This document shows positions 18,601-33,600 of a stretch of DNA of 64,000 nt, one piece after another (within the stretch, counting starts at the first letter, position 1; every line of letters starts with the position of its first letter). The notes under the pieces are model-generated. The model ran no database searches. It was not told where the DNA came from and saw only the letters and a program-made list of their open reading frames with translations. The stretch is from JANSWP01 sp041941305 (GTDB lineage Bacteria > Bacteroidota > Bacteroidia > Chitinophagales > Saprospiraceae). The DNA lies in assembly GCA_041941305.1 (NCBI GenBank), contig JBGTQJ010000040.1:19119-83118 (forward strand), in the 5' to 3' direction. Position numbers and translations under genes: made by a program.

Positions 18601-21600
18601 TTAGCCAGGACAGATTGGTAGCTGCTACAGTAGATTTAGTGAACGGAGGAGGGACTTTTTCATTGACTGATATTAACACTAAGCAGGAATTATGGGGTTC
18701 TGGTAGTTATTCGGGCAGAATACAACTCAATTTCCCAAAGTTGGAGAAATGGAGCGAAATGGGGCAAAAAATACAAAACCCACAATTCTATCCTCAACTC
18801 CAATTGACCTTCTCAGGAGGTGGATTGGGCTCAGGACCAGCCCAGATAGCAGTCACAGAAACACAGACAACTTTTGACGGGACATTTTCTGTCGATGTTC
18901 AGAAAACCACAAAGAACAATAACACCTACTGGAAAATTGCTCCACAAGCATATCCACTGGATCAAGATTTCAATAAACTGGTCATCAAACAATCCGGGAA
19001 AGTAGTGGCTTTCCTGCAGGACGGCGCACTTGACCTTTACAATAAACAGGGAGGACGAATTATCGTACACAATACTCATTTCCCGCTACCAGGAGAAGAT
19101 ATAAAAGAAATCTTTACGGATGGCAACCCCGAGGGTTTTCAGGCAAAGGATCTTTTTGATGAAAGCAAGTCATACGAATTGATCTATCAGGTTGGAAATC
19201 AGGAGCCAAAAGGGAAATCCTTTTCTTCAGCCGGAACTTATGAGCTTACCAATAATGTAAGCCTGCCTGAAAGAGAAATGTATGTACGACTCAACAGAGG
19301 GCAGGGAAGTAATGCAAGTAAGCTATATCTACAAAAGATTGGTAGCCTTAATCCAATAGACGTAAGAGTGGTCTTGCTTTTCGATGCTCAGGACAGGGTG
19401 CTTTATCAGGCCAATTTTGCGACCAATAAAGCAGTAAAAATTGTCTATAACGATTCTGGATATGAAGTGCAAGAGGTACCTTTTGATCCTGCCGATGGTT
19501 ATTTGGGGCAAAGAACAAATGAGCAGGTAAAAGCAGAAATTATAACGGATAAAGGAACTTTGGTTGTGGAATTTGACAAGGATTTTTACGCAAGTAATTA
19601 TGGAAAATCTGTATACCAACCTGTACACGAAAACATAGGCGCTACCTCCTCCAATCCTTATGGATATTACGAAAAAGGTATTCCATTTGATAAACCTGCC
19701 ATATCAACGACTTGGAGCCATAAAAAAGATGCTGCATACCGGGCTGTATTCAATGAAGAGTTAGGGCATACCCTGCCAAGGCCAGGGGAGTATGGGGCCT
19801 CTATAATTGATGCTGAAGCCTTCAATTATGGAGGGAATGGTATCGGCTATTATGAATCCAATCGAGTAGATAAGGGTGGAGAAAGTATCCGGCCCTGGGC
19901 GAAATATGCCGATTTACACAAAAAGGTAAATCCACTTAAAACTTGGGAAGAACAAGTGCATTATGGCATTATTGGAGATGGTCTTGTTTTGAATATATCG
20001 ACTAATGATCGGTTGTGTTACACATTGAATGTTAAAGAATTAGGTCTTTATACTGCCACAGGGATGACCTATAATATGGAGCGATTTAGCCCAAAACACG
20101 CGGAAGTCAACTTAAATGTCATACATAATGGCGTTGATCTATATTCCAATACCTTTGCCCCTTCTACATTGGGTAAAAATGTCATTTGTATACAACCCAC
20201 TGAAGATATAGAAAACCTGGACTATATAAAATTTGACTTTAGAACCCAGATACTGACTTCTTATCAACCTGCTTATAAGACGGCTTCTTATGGAAATGTT
20301 ACAAATTACATCAATTTTGGAGCGGTTGCTGTAAATGGAGAGGGTGAATATTTAATGGCTGTACGTAACAAATCAGACAAAACAATAGTTTTTCCTGATG
20401 ATGGACTTTATTTTGAAGAAACCGATGGTGAATTTGAGATAATTGAGGAGCCAGCTTCAAGCATTGGTCCTGGTGAAAAGACCTTCTTTAAATTGAAATT
20501 CAGTCCTACTTCTTTCGGTGTACAATTAGCCAAGTTAAAGTTGGGATATCACCTCGCAGGATCTGAACAAAATATTTTTTACGAAACGTATTCTATACAT
20601 GGAGATTGCAAGCCAGGGGATATAGAAGTTTATCTTGTAGACAGAAATTATTCGCTTGATAAAAGGGATCCTTGGTATAAGCCTATAGAAGAATTGGAAA
20701 AAATTACTTTCCCAACAGGACCTATTGATTTTGGAGATATTGAGATTTCTAATAAGTCTGCGGCTAAGAATTTATTTTTTTATAACCCCACTCCAGTAGA
20801 TATTGAGCTTAAATTTCAAGATGATCCTTCCATTGAGCCTCGATTTGATCTTCCCTATGAGAATATCTACAAAATTACTGGCCATGTTCTCGATTTTCCA
20901 GGTAGAAAATCCAATATAAAATATCCAAACAATCCTTCAAGTGTAATTATAAAAGGGTATTCTGGACGTAAAATGAGCTTTAATTTTGAGCCTTCCGAGA
21001 TTGGAGAACGGAAAGCCAGCATTACCATAAAAACTAACTTGGAAGGTGAAAAAAGTGAGCTGGAATATCAGCTTGTGGGTAAAGCAGTTACTGATATGGT
21101 AAAGGTGACCAACATTAATTCAACTATTGAAGAAAGTGGCACTGGGCTATACAGATTTGGTGAAGTTCCGATTCAAGTAAAACCAACAGGGAAATTAAAA
21201 GTCTGGAACCCTGAGCCAATTGGAGGAGAGCCACTAACAGTCGTAATTCCAGAATCATCAAGTGGTGGGTTTGATAATATTGGATTTGTACAGGAAGGTA
21301 CAATAGCACGTTTAGAATCTGTTGTAATCTTACCTCAACAAAGTGCCACCGTTTCTTTTCGGTTTTCTGGAGATTATTTGGAACTTGGGGATGATTACCG
21401 TGGCTATGTGAAGTTGATTAGTTCTAAAAGTGGAAGAACTAAGGAGTCGGAATTATTAATAAAAGGGTCCCGCGAACATTTACCTGTAATTGAGGTGACT
21501 ACAATGGTTAAAGATTGTATCGGATGTCCTTCAGAAAGAGAAGAATCTGTTCCACAGGAAATGTCAATGGATTATCTTTCCAATTTTATAGAATTCAATA

Positions 21601-24600
21601 CTCATAGATTCTTTAATATCAAGAATATAGGACATGAGGAATCTAGCTTAGAGTTATATTCTGATGCTATATGGCTTGAAGGCCCAGATAAAAATGCTTT
21701 TAGATTGCACTCAGAAACGAATTGGGAAACAGACATAGTAGAGAGATTTGTTGTGCATTTTAACGTTAAGAATCAAGACCCCGGATTTAAAAAAGCCACT
21801 GTGGTCATTGCTTCAGAAGACTATGAAAACCCAGAATATAAAGTTAATGTTTATGGCTATTATGGATATAGTCCATGTCTTGAGATATCGGATGATAAAG
21901 AGATGCTCTTAATGAAAAGGGAAACCACTTATGATTTTGGAGAAGTAGAAGTAGGAGAGAGTAAGGAAATAAGTATAGTAATATACAACCGTGATAATGA
22001 ACATAATATGATTTTTATCAAACCAGAGGATAGCAATACGAATCCGTTGTTTATCCTTGAAGGTGATACAGAAAATCAATTTCACTTAGTAGAGAATGAA
22101 ACTAATTATGAGAAATTAGCTCCTGGCAGAAGGACGTCGGAACGTAACTATATTTACTTTACACCAACGGGAAATGATCGTGAAGTAACTGCTCAAGTAA
22201 AATATGTTTGGCGCTCAAGTCAATATGAAAATACTCTAAATTGGGAAGAAACATATGAAGACATTTACTATTTACGAGGTACTGTTTCAACTAAAAAGAA
22301 ACGAGAGAAAGAACGACTTGCTCAACTCGCATTGCCGGGTCTAATGCAGGTTACTAATTCTGGTCAAGAAGAAACAAATGTAATCGACTTTGGTAGTCAA
22401 GTTATGGGTACTCCTATTAGTCAGTCGCTTACAATAACCAACATCGCAAAATATGACCAAGGGGCAATTACCCTGACTTTACCTGAGACAATGCCAGAAG
22501 GGTTTACGGCGACACTGGATCCAGCTAATGGTCATCTTCTTCCCAAGGCAAGTGCAACCTTAAATGTTACTTTTAATCCTTTGTCAGCAAGCCCCTATGT
22601 AACGAATCTGGATATTAAAATAAAAGGGGAAATCGCACCAGAGCCAATTAACTATCCTATTAATTTGACGGGTTTTGGCGAACCATCTGCATTTGCCCTG
22701 GCAGTTACTGATGTTTCAGTAAGCGAATCCTCTGGTACAGAGTTGACTACGCTTTCTTTTGACAATAATCCGGTAGGTACTTCGATCGAGAAAAAAGTCA
22801 AAATATGGAATGCAGGTGATGAGTATTCAGAAGACATGGGTTGGATAGCGAAAGTGACGGGAGGTGATTTTACCATTAAGCCTGCTGATGGCACTGTTAC
22901 AGATATAAAAACTCCGGGAGAAATTGCAGTTACTTTTAATCCTAGTCAACTGGAGGATAGAACGGGGACGCTGACCGTATATGCAGGAGATTTTGAGAAA
23001 GTGATTCAGCTAACTGGATATGGAGATCGGAGTGAGGCTATTCTTGAGGTTCAGCATCTTGTTGGTTCCAATGCAACTGCCCTGCCTGCTGATATCGGTT
23101 TTGGGGAAAGTGCAGTGGGAGCGGAAGTGACTCAGACCCTGGTGATTTCGAATCTGGGGGATGAATTTGCCAACACTTTAAACTGGACAGTTACTTTTGA
23201 AGAAGAACAAACTGACTTTACATTAAATTCAAGTGAAGGTTCAGTAGAAAATAATGATTCAGAAGAATTGATAGTCTCTTTCATTCCAACGAATCTTAAT
23301 GAACGTACCGCTACACTCCTACTCAGCGATGGAGCAGGCAATGATAAAAAAATAAGCCTCAGTGGTACGGGTACACGCACTGCTGCTGCCGTGGCAGTCA
23401 CTAAAATGGAGGCAGCAAGTGAAACAGAACTATTAACGGCTGATTTTATCTTCGAAGAAGAAATTACAGTCGGAGAAAAAACGACCCAGCAGTTAAAGAT
23501 TTGGAACAGTGGAGGTCCATTTGCAAATGATATGACCTGGGAGTCTCGTGTGGTCGGAAATTATTCGATCAACCCAACAAGCGGAACCATCTCGGGTGGT
23601 GAAGATCCCACAGAAATTACCGTGACTTTTTCACCCTCTAGAGTAGGTGAACGCAAGGGTTATCTAACCATATCCAGTGGTGACCAAAAACAGGTTATTA
23701 ATATGATAGGTACAGGAGGTCATACGGCGCCTGATGCTACCTTGTCTCAGCTCCCCGAAACAGGGCTTGAATTCAATGCAAGTCCGGTGGGTACAAAAGC
23801 TAAAGTCAAAAAGTTTGTCATTTCAAATGAAGGCGATAAACATGCCGGACCATTGAAGTGGTCCATTAAAAAAGCAAACAGTTCAAATCAGGATTATAGC
23901 TTTAGTCCAAAAAAAGGAACCCTTGAATATGGAGACTCCAGAGTAATCACCGTCACCTTTAATCCGACAGATATGGGAGCACGCAGCGGTACACTGAGAA
24001 TTCTTGGCGGGTTAGAGGAAAAAACGATCAACTTAAGTGGAGAGGGTACAGCGTCTGCGGCTTTGCTAAATGTGACGAATGCCACCGTTACTGCAAAAAC
24101 CTCCACTGTTCTGAATCAACTGGAATTTGGTGCCAGTCCGGTAGGAACTCCGTTGCCAGCTAAAAAGATAAAAATCTGGAATAACGGCAACCAGTTTGCT
24201 GAGCAATTAAGCTGGACTGCAACGGTAGATGGCGATTTCAGCATCTCTCAATCCAGTGGTACTGCTACCCACCTGAAACCCAATGAAATTGAGGTAACCT
24301 ATTCTCCTACCAGCCTTGGGGATCGGCAAGGCACTCTCACCATAAAAAGTGAAGAAAGTACCCTGGAGATTGATTTAACTGGAGAGGGATCTTATACCGG
24401 CAACAGTATGAATGTTACTGCCGCTTCTGAAAATGTAAAGAATGGAACTTCTATTGGTGAGCTTGATTTTGAAAGCATTCCTGTAGGAAAAACGACAGAC
24501 GCGCAAAGCATTAAAATCTGGAATAGCGGAGATGCCTTTGCAGCACCTGTTGACTGGACTGCAGAAATAGAGGGACCATTTGCTATAGATCAATCGAGTG

Positions 24601-27600
24601 GTACATTAAATGGCGAAAAGCACAAAGTGGTTAAAATAACCTATGGCCCCAACGCTATCGGTGACCAGGAAGGTACGCTTATCCTGAAAGCCACTGGTCT
24701 GCCTGATCAAAGGATTGTCTTAACTGGTCAGGGAGATTATAATGCTCCCGCGTCTATTCAATTTGTTGGAACTAAATTATGGCTGGAAGAGGATGAAGTC
24801 ATACCATCAGATTTTAATGATTGGGAACGAATATTTCATGTTCGAATCAAGAATTCAAACAATCCATTTGCTCAACCGCTCGACTGGACTGCCGAAGTTG
24901 AGTGCGAAACGATCGATTTTCGACATGCTAAAAATGGTAAACTAGAGGGTGGAAAGGATACATACATTTCAGCTATCCTTTACCCTGAAAACAATAAACC
25001 AGGAATCCACAATGCGAAATTGATTATTTCCGGGGCTGGAATAACCGAAGAATTTGATTTTTCTGTAACAATAGCATATGGTCCAGCTTCGGTTAATGTG
25101 ACAGAATCAAGCGATGAGAGTACCTCTGAAGAAGATAATACTGAAGAGGATATTGCCGATGAGATTAATGCTCCTATGCTGGAGAACCTCAGTCCATTTC
25201 CAGCAACTGGGGTGGGAAGTCCTTCTGAACCCAAGAAGGTGAAAATCTGGAACAATGGCGACAACAATGCCGGCCCATTGAATTGGTCGGCTGAGACAAC
25301 AGGGGATTTCACAATTACTCCATCAAGTGGTACTGTGGCTTTGGGAGAGCATGAAGAAGTTGAAATTATTTGCACACCAAGTGATATGGGTGAGCGTACC
25401 GGAAGGCTGACGATTTCTGGTGGTATTGGCAATCCTAAGAGAATCAATCTTGTTGGATTGGGCACCAATTCTCCATCTTCACTTCATGCTACTTTGACTA
25501 GCCAGGCTATTACTGATGACGAGTTAGTTACTTTGCCTACATTCGATCCTGTTCGAGTTGGTGAGGTTTCAGCTCAAAAACAACAAATAAGAGTTTGGAA
25601 TAATGGTGGCACATTTGCTGGCGACTTGAATTATACTGCTGAAATAACTGGCGACTTTATAATTCAAGATGCACAGAAATCTGGCTCTGCAAAGACCAAT
25701 AAATATCGCGTTGTTACAGTTCAATTTGCTCCCACAGCTATAGGAACCAGGACTGGCACTTTAGTTCTGACTGCTAATGGAGAGAGTCATACTATTAATC
25801 TGGAAGGTACTGGAGAAAACACTTTTCCGGTAATATCTGTGACTGAATTTGAATCTGAAGAACCTTTTGAAACTCAAATTAAAAGGGTTGATATGGGGGA
25901 AACTATATCTGGACAAAGCACAGGAATTTACAAAGTAAAAATATGGAACAATGGAAACCAGTTTACTGGGGATTTGAATTGGCGAGCGACCATGGAAAAT
26001 GGCTGGTTTACGTTGGAAGGAGCGACAGAGGGAGTGTTGACAGGAACGCTCAGTTATCAGAAACCAGCGGAATTATCCTTTTCCGCAATACCAACTGTAG
26101 CGTTGGGCAGTTATTCCAGAGATCTTACTTTTGAAGATGTCGATGGAAATGCTGAAACAGTAGTGATCCGTCTGACACTTCAAGTAAAGGGTACAAATCT
26201 CAAGGTGACAGCGGATAAAAGTAGTCTGTCAGGAGAACCCATTGCGTCTGTTCCTTTTGGAAATGCTGTTGTAGGAGAGACGGACAATGTTCCATTATTG
26301 ATTTGGAATGATGTGCCCTGGACAACCGAGGCTACGCTGTCCTGGAAGGCTAAAACTACCGGTGATTTTTCTGTGACTCAATCTTCTGGAAAATCAAAAG
26401 ATGCTGGTTCTTCTCCTCTTAATGTCAGTTTTACCCCGAATGAACTTGGTGAGCGTACTGGTACACTGACAATCACTGGTGGTGGAATGAAAAAAGTCAT
26501 TCCTTTAACGGGGAATGGCACCAATACGGCTCCTGTACTTGCAGTTACAGGTGGAAGTTCCTCGGATTGGACAGATCCCACACCAACCAAACTGTCTTAT
26601 ATACCCGTAACTGGTCAAAAGTATGCTTTGAGCAAAGACCTGAAAATTTGGAACACGCGTACTTTTTCTTCTAACCTAAACTGGAATTCAGAAATAACTG
26701 GTGAATTTGAAGTGAGCCCTGAAAGTGGTGGTGTGGAAGCAGAACAGTCAGGTAAAACCACCGTTACATTTAAACCAACTGGTCTTGGACTAAAAACGGG
26801 AACGCTAAAAATCAAACAGGACAATACGGAAGTTGAAAAGGAGATCACTTTGGAAGGAAATTTCCCTGCCAGTTTCCAAAGTACGGGAGATAATAATTCA
26901 CTGAATTTTGATCGCGTTTTGTTGAATTCTCCCAAAAGCAAAGCGCTGACCATCAGCAACGATGACGATGCTGGTGGTAGTTTTTCTCTGGTTGTCAGGG
27001 CTCCAAAAGATCTGCCTTCCGAGTTTACGGTTTCACCCGAAATGCTGGTCATACCGGCCGGAGAGTCGCAGGACTTTACGGTTACATTTACGCCAAATGA
27101 GATTAGAGATTATAATGAGGATTTGGTTTTCACCTTCGAAGGTTTGGGCGCTACATTTACAGAGACGGTTTCATTGACTGGAAGCGGCTTTATGCGCCCG
27201 GCAATCAGCATGACTGATGGGGCGGCGGAAAGTCCTTCTGGACAGACCATATCTTCCACCGTTGATATTGATCTTGGAACAATCATGACTAATGCTGGTG
27301 AGCAAACATTTCAATACAAACTTTGGAATATTGGAGGAGAAGGCTGTGATGACCTGGTATTGACGGCGCCGACTGCCGGAAACAATAACATTGAAATTAA
27401 GAGTATTACTCCAACTACTGTTGCCAATGGAAGTGCAGCAATAGTAGAAATAGAGTTTACACCCAGTAGTCAGTCAGAAGGGCTTTTGGAATACAGCAAT
27501 ACATTCTCTATTGGTGTGGAGGGTCTTCCTGATATGGAGCAAATCAATTTAACTGTAACAGGCAGCGCACAGCGACCAGGAGATGCGTCTTATTATCAAT

Positions 27601-30600
27601 ACCTGGATGAATTTGATCAATTATACATTGGACAAAGCAGCAATATCCAGGAAATAGAATTCGAAAATCTAGCTCCTGAGAATAGTGCCCCTCTAATTGT
27701 AAGCATGAATATAGACGAGGTTACAGGCTTTAAAGTCTGGTGGGAAGCATCTTCCTCTGATGAAGTCACCATCCAGCCTCAGGGAGCAGCTACTCTAAAG
27801 GTTCAGTTTAAACCTCCACTTGCAGAAGAAGAAGGCTCAGCTAACTATGATGAAAATATCCTTTTAACAATAGATGATGGTGGAAGCGGAGAAAAAGAAG
27901 AGGAGACTATCAATCTGAAGGGATCGGTAGTTGCCCTTGCAAAAGGGTCAATAACTACTACTGATACTTATTGGGCTAAATTGGATGATAAATGGGTAGT
28001 GCCGGAATTTACAGATGAGCAATTGGTGTCCCATCATGATTTTGGGGATTTATTTGTTAATGGATGGTGGGAGACAGGTAATCAAAAAGCAAGAAAGGCT
28101 GTGCAGGCTTTCAGAATATGGAATTCAGCTCCTGAAGGAGGAGAAACGCTTGAATTTGAATTTTCCCTTGAAAGTGACGATAGCCCTTTTTCTATAGTGG
28201 ATGATGAATTAGAGAGTTGGGTAGGTTCGCAAGAAGCAGACCCCCAGGATTATTTGGAATTTTCGGTTTTATTCGATATTCCCAGTCAAGACCCATACTA
28301 TGATAATGGTGATGAAAGTAGTATGGGACAGGAAGGTGTTAAAACCTTTCAGGAAACTTTAACCATAAAAAAAGAGGATGATAATGGGGATTATACCATA
28401 CCAATTGGCTCCATTGTATTGACTGCAGATGTTCAACGATATCCCATTATCGTACCGACTTCAGAGGAAACGACCCTTGTAGATATTCAAAGTGTAGAAT
28501 ATAGTGATTGGCTAGAATATGATTTTGAGGAGGTAGAGATGTATGACCTTAATTTTGGACAATTGATAGTGGGAGTGGGTGAGGAAGTAGAAAAGCGGAT
28601 GAAAATATGGAATACTGCCCCTGTAAATAGCCTAACTGCCAATGTAGAAATCATAATTAAAGAAGATGATCCACTGCCACCAGGTTTTAGATTGGAGTGG
28701 GACGGTGGGGTTCCAATCACTGAAATAGTCCAAATTCCTCCTCAGAATTTCGCCCTGCTTAAGGTGATATGTGATCCCACAGATGAGACTATAGCAAGTA
28801 CAATAGAAAAGGAAAAACCAGAAGAGGATCGGTATCCCTACAGTTTTTCATCAGAAATTTCTTTCAATCATAATGAATTGAAAAAATTTATATATAATGA
28901 TGATAATTATATCAGAGTGAGCTTTATTGAACCAGGAGGCTTTGATATTTCAAAAAGGACCTGGATTGAGAACAAATATGCTTACAAGCCAACTCAGGAA
29001 CTTGAATTTAGTAATGGTGCTGTTGCTGGAATCACTTTAGAATATGCGGAGAATAGTAATGTTGATTTTTTTAATTTCAGTAGTTTCCCAGAATATAAAA
29101 AATCTGTTTATTTAAGGAATGTTCATGGTGATGGAAATATCAGCGTTCATTTACCAGATCCATCAAAAATGCCTGAGCATTTTGACGTTTATTTTAATGA
29201 GCCAACAAATGAATTAAAAAGTGTAGAGATTGAAAATGGCGACTCAATACAAATATTTATTGAGTTTAAACCGCCAGTGGATCAAGTTGAAGGGAATAAG
29301 AACTACGAAGAGGAATTGGTTTTCCAACTGGAGAATGCTCAGCAATCTACCCATACATTGACATTAAAGGGCTCAGCACAAAGACCTGGTGAACTTGCCA
29401 TACTTGATGCTGAAGGACATATTCTTGAGCAGGGTTTAAATTTTGGAAAAGTAACGGATGATGGTGTGCAAAAATTGACCTTTAAAAATACAGCTCCTGA
29501 AGGAAGTTTACCTATTTATTTTAGACTTTATGAAAATGAAACATATGATCATTTTTATCATTACATAAAAGATTTGGCAGATATACCTAATGCGCTAAAG
29601 ATACCTGGTGATAACCTTTATCAAATTTCTCTTTCTCCACAAGAAGAGTTTACAACAGAAATTTGGTTCGATCCAGACTATCCGGAAGATTTAAATGAAG
29701 AAGAAAAACGGTTTGATAACATTCCTCTTGAGGTTGGAGTGTCTTGGGAGTATGATTCTTATTCATATAGTGGAGGAAATAGAATATATTACTATGATTC
29801 TAAAGACGATGAAATTGAGACAAGAACCATTTATTGTTCCGGTATAGGGTTACGTCCTGTAACTATTGGAAAAATAACTGAAACTAATGGAACTATAACT
29901 AAACTTTGGAACAGTAATCCAAAATTACGAAAGGCAACAATTAGTGGCAAGGTGTTAAAAGGTGTGGATTTTGAAGATGTTGTTTTTGGTGAAAATGATG
30001 AAGAGCAAAGTCAGAAATTCAAAATTTGGAATGACTCCAAATGGGGAGCGGCTAATTTGGATTTTCTGCTCCCCGATGTAACCGGGTTTAGTTATTATGA
30101 TGAAACTGGTACAGAGATTACAGAGAATAAGCTTTCAATAGAACGATGGGAAAGTGCCTTTCTGGAAGTCAGGTTTCTGCCGGATCCCAATACATTGGAA
30201 GAAGGAGAAAATGAACGTACTTTTGAAATAATTAACCAATTATCCGAAGATGGGTCAAAAGAATTTCGAATTGCCGCAAAAATTCAACGTCCTACTGCTA
30301 TTGCCCATATAACGGAAGGACAGGAATCTGTCATTGGAAGTGATCTTTTGGAACATTTTGATTTTGGCACGGTAGAGATTGAAGAAACTGAAGATAACCC
30401 TGCTATTTTTAAGATATGGAATAAAGGTCCCGAACATTGCAGCATACTTCATCTTACATTGCCCGAAGATCCTCAAGGGTTTCAAATAAGTTCAAGGCAT
30501 GCAGATGAAGATGGAAATATTGCACTATCGCGGAATGATTTTGCGGAAATTGAAGTGAGATTTATTCCGACTTTATCAGATGACCCGTATAACCTTCTGG

Positions 30601-33600
30601 AGCATTATACAAATGTCCCGATTACCTTTACAGGTGACTTGAGCCCCCAGTTTCTCGTATCAGGGGCAGTTAAACGACCCCAGCCAGAATTGAAAATAAC
30701 CCTTGGAGAAAACTCTGAGTTTTCCTCAGAAGGAATCAGCAAGTTAGATGTTGGTAACATAGTATTTGAAGATGATACATATACCAAAACCTGGAAAGCA
30801 AAAATATGGAATATCGGACATAAAGACAGGAGTGTATTGTATTTGGATCATGGTGTTATTGGTGGGGAAGAGCATCATACATTTCTCGCTGGAATATCTC
30901 TTGATGAAAATGAATATGTTAAACATCAACGCCTAAGTGACCAAGCTAATAGAAGGTATTATATTGTAGAACCAGGTGATTTTATTGAAGTTGATATAAC
31001 ATTAGAATTCAACTTCCTGCCATTTTGGAATGAAGTTCCAGAAGATTATTTTCGAAAAGAGTATGACTATTTTGGTACTTATGAACTATGGCACAGGGTC
31101 TCGGAAAATGAAATTGTCACTTTACTGGAAATTCCTTACTCTGGTAAAGGTGTTCGAACAGATGCTTCTGCAAGAATTCTACTTCATAAAAAAGGCTCTT
31201 CTTGGAAGTATATTTGGGAAGAAACCAAGAATATTGATTTTGGAACTGTAGAGATAGGAGAAAGAGATTATGCCCCTGAGCTACGGAAAATTAGAATAGA
31301 GAATACAGGGGGATTCGCAGCGGAACTTCTAAAGATTAATCAACCAGAAGACTTGGTTGGTTTTACATTAACTCCTGTTCATGATAATTCGCTTTTGTGT
31401 AGTGGATGTGAAGTATTTGATTGGAATGTTGAAGGAGGCAGTTCTGGTGAATTTTATATAGGCTTTCCTCAAATACCTCCTGAAGATATTAACCAGAACG
31501 AGGTTATCTATTCCAATGTAAGACTCAGCCTAACCGATAATCCAGATGAGGATATCTTCTTATCTGGAAAATTAGTGCGACCTGAAGCTTTTTTACGTAT
31601 CACAGAAGGAGCAGAATCAGTTATTACCTCAAATCGGGTGAGGAACATTTCTTTTGAAGATCAGACAATCGGAGAGCCATCAGGAACACCAAAGGTTTTG
31701 AAATTTTGGAATAGGGGAGGTGAAAATGCACAGTTATTAAAAATGACCTTGCCTGACAATTTGAATGGATGTAGTGTTAGCTCAGTAGATGCAGATGAAA
31801 ACGGTTTGTTGAGCATCCTTCCCAATGCAGCTGCTACCGTTCTTTTGAGTTTTGATCCCGAAGCCCCTTTAAATTATGAAGAAACTGAAAGTGTTTATGA
31901 GAATGTTGAAATTAGATTTCCATATTCTACTAGATATGGAATAATTAATTTGTCTGGGAAAGGTATCCGCCCATCAGCTACTGCAAAAGTTACTGAGGGT
32001 AAGGAATCAGTCATAACTAATGACCCTGTAACCAGCATTACTTTTGATAACGTGACCCTGGGAGAAGGTAGCGGAGAGGCCCATATTTTGAAGGTCTGGA
32101 ATGATGGTGCTGAAGCTCGGGGATTGCTGGAGTTTAATCTTCCCGAGAGTCCTGCTGGCTTTACCGTCTCTTCCAAGGATGCCAATCAGGAAGGAGTCAT
32201 CATTGTAGAACCAGATAATTTTGCGGAAATCGAGGTGAAATTTTCACCGGAATTGTTAAGCGACCCAACCCAAATTGACAACAAGTATATAAATGTGCCG
32301 CTAAATATTTTGGGAGAAGGTAGTGATGGGGTATTGCTTACCGGAACGGGTGTTCGACCTGAGGCTTCGTCCAAAATTACAGGAGGGGATCTTGATGAGG
32401 ATATCAATTCCGTAGCTATAACAAACGTCAATTTTGATAATGTTCTTTTTGGAACCGAAAATCTGCCAGAGCGAAGTATAAGGATTTGGAATGTTGGTTC
32501 GGAACAACGGGGTGATCTGACTTTGGACATGCCAAAGAGCCCGGAGGGCTTTGTGCTAAGCACAGAGGATGCAAATGAGAAGAATCAACTGGTCATTGAA
32601 CCAGACGATTATGCAGAAGTGGTAGTTCAGTTTAATCCAGCGCTTCCGGAAGAAATCACCAAAAATGATCGGACTTACAATAATGTTGCCCTGAGTTTTT
32701 CTGATGATGGAGCCAATGATATTTTGCTTTCGGGAATGGGTGTCCGTCCTTCCGGTGAGGTCCTCATTACAGAAGGTGCCACTTCTACACCTTCTTCTGA
32801 AAGGGTTGCGGATATCGATTTTGAGACGATTACCATTGGGGAGGATTCGCCAGGTCCCAGAATATTGAAAATATGGAATATCGGTGTTGCAAATCGGGGA
32901 ACTTTAGAATTGGATCTTCCGACAGCTCCTGATGGTTTTAGTATTGCTTCCACGGATGCGGTGAATAATCATTTGAGTATTTTACCCAATGAACCCGCAA
33001 CCATAGAATTGGGCTTTGCGCCACAAATCCCGGAAGATATAGAGGATGACGAAAGTGACTACGATAATGTGAGGCTCAGTTTCACTGGCAATGCTGCGAA
33101 TGATATATTGCTTTCAGGTAAATATATACGTCCTGATGGCAGTCTAAAGATTACGGAAGGTGCTGAATCTACTGTAGATTCGGATGCAGTTCCTACGGTA
33201 GATTTTGGTACGATTACCTTTGGAGATGAACCTGCTGAACCTGTATTGCTGAAGATTTGGAATGTAGGGTCCGAAGGAAGGGGTATAGTAGAAGTTCTAC
33301 TGCCAGTTAGTCCCGATGGTTTCACATTCAGTTCTCCTGATGTGGTAAATAATACGCTCAGCATTGAGCCTGGAGAGCCAGTGGAACTTACAGTAAACTT
33401 TACCCCGAATGAACCTTTTGATCCTCAGGATAACGAATCGGAGTACAATCTGGTATTTAGTCCAGCTGAGGATGAAAGTTTGGATGTGACCATTAAGGGA
33501 GTAGGAAAGCGAGAGGAAGGTACAGCCCATATTACAATGGGTGCTGAATCGACAATAACTTCAGATGCTGCGACAACCATTGAATTCACAGATCCGATTA

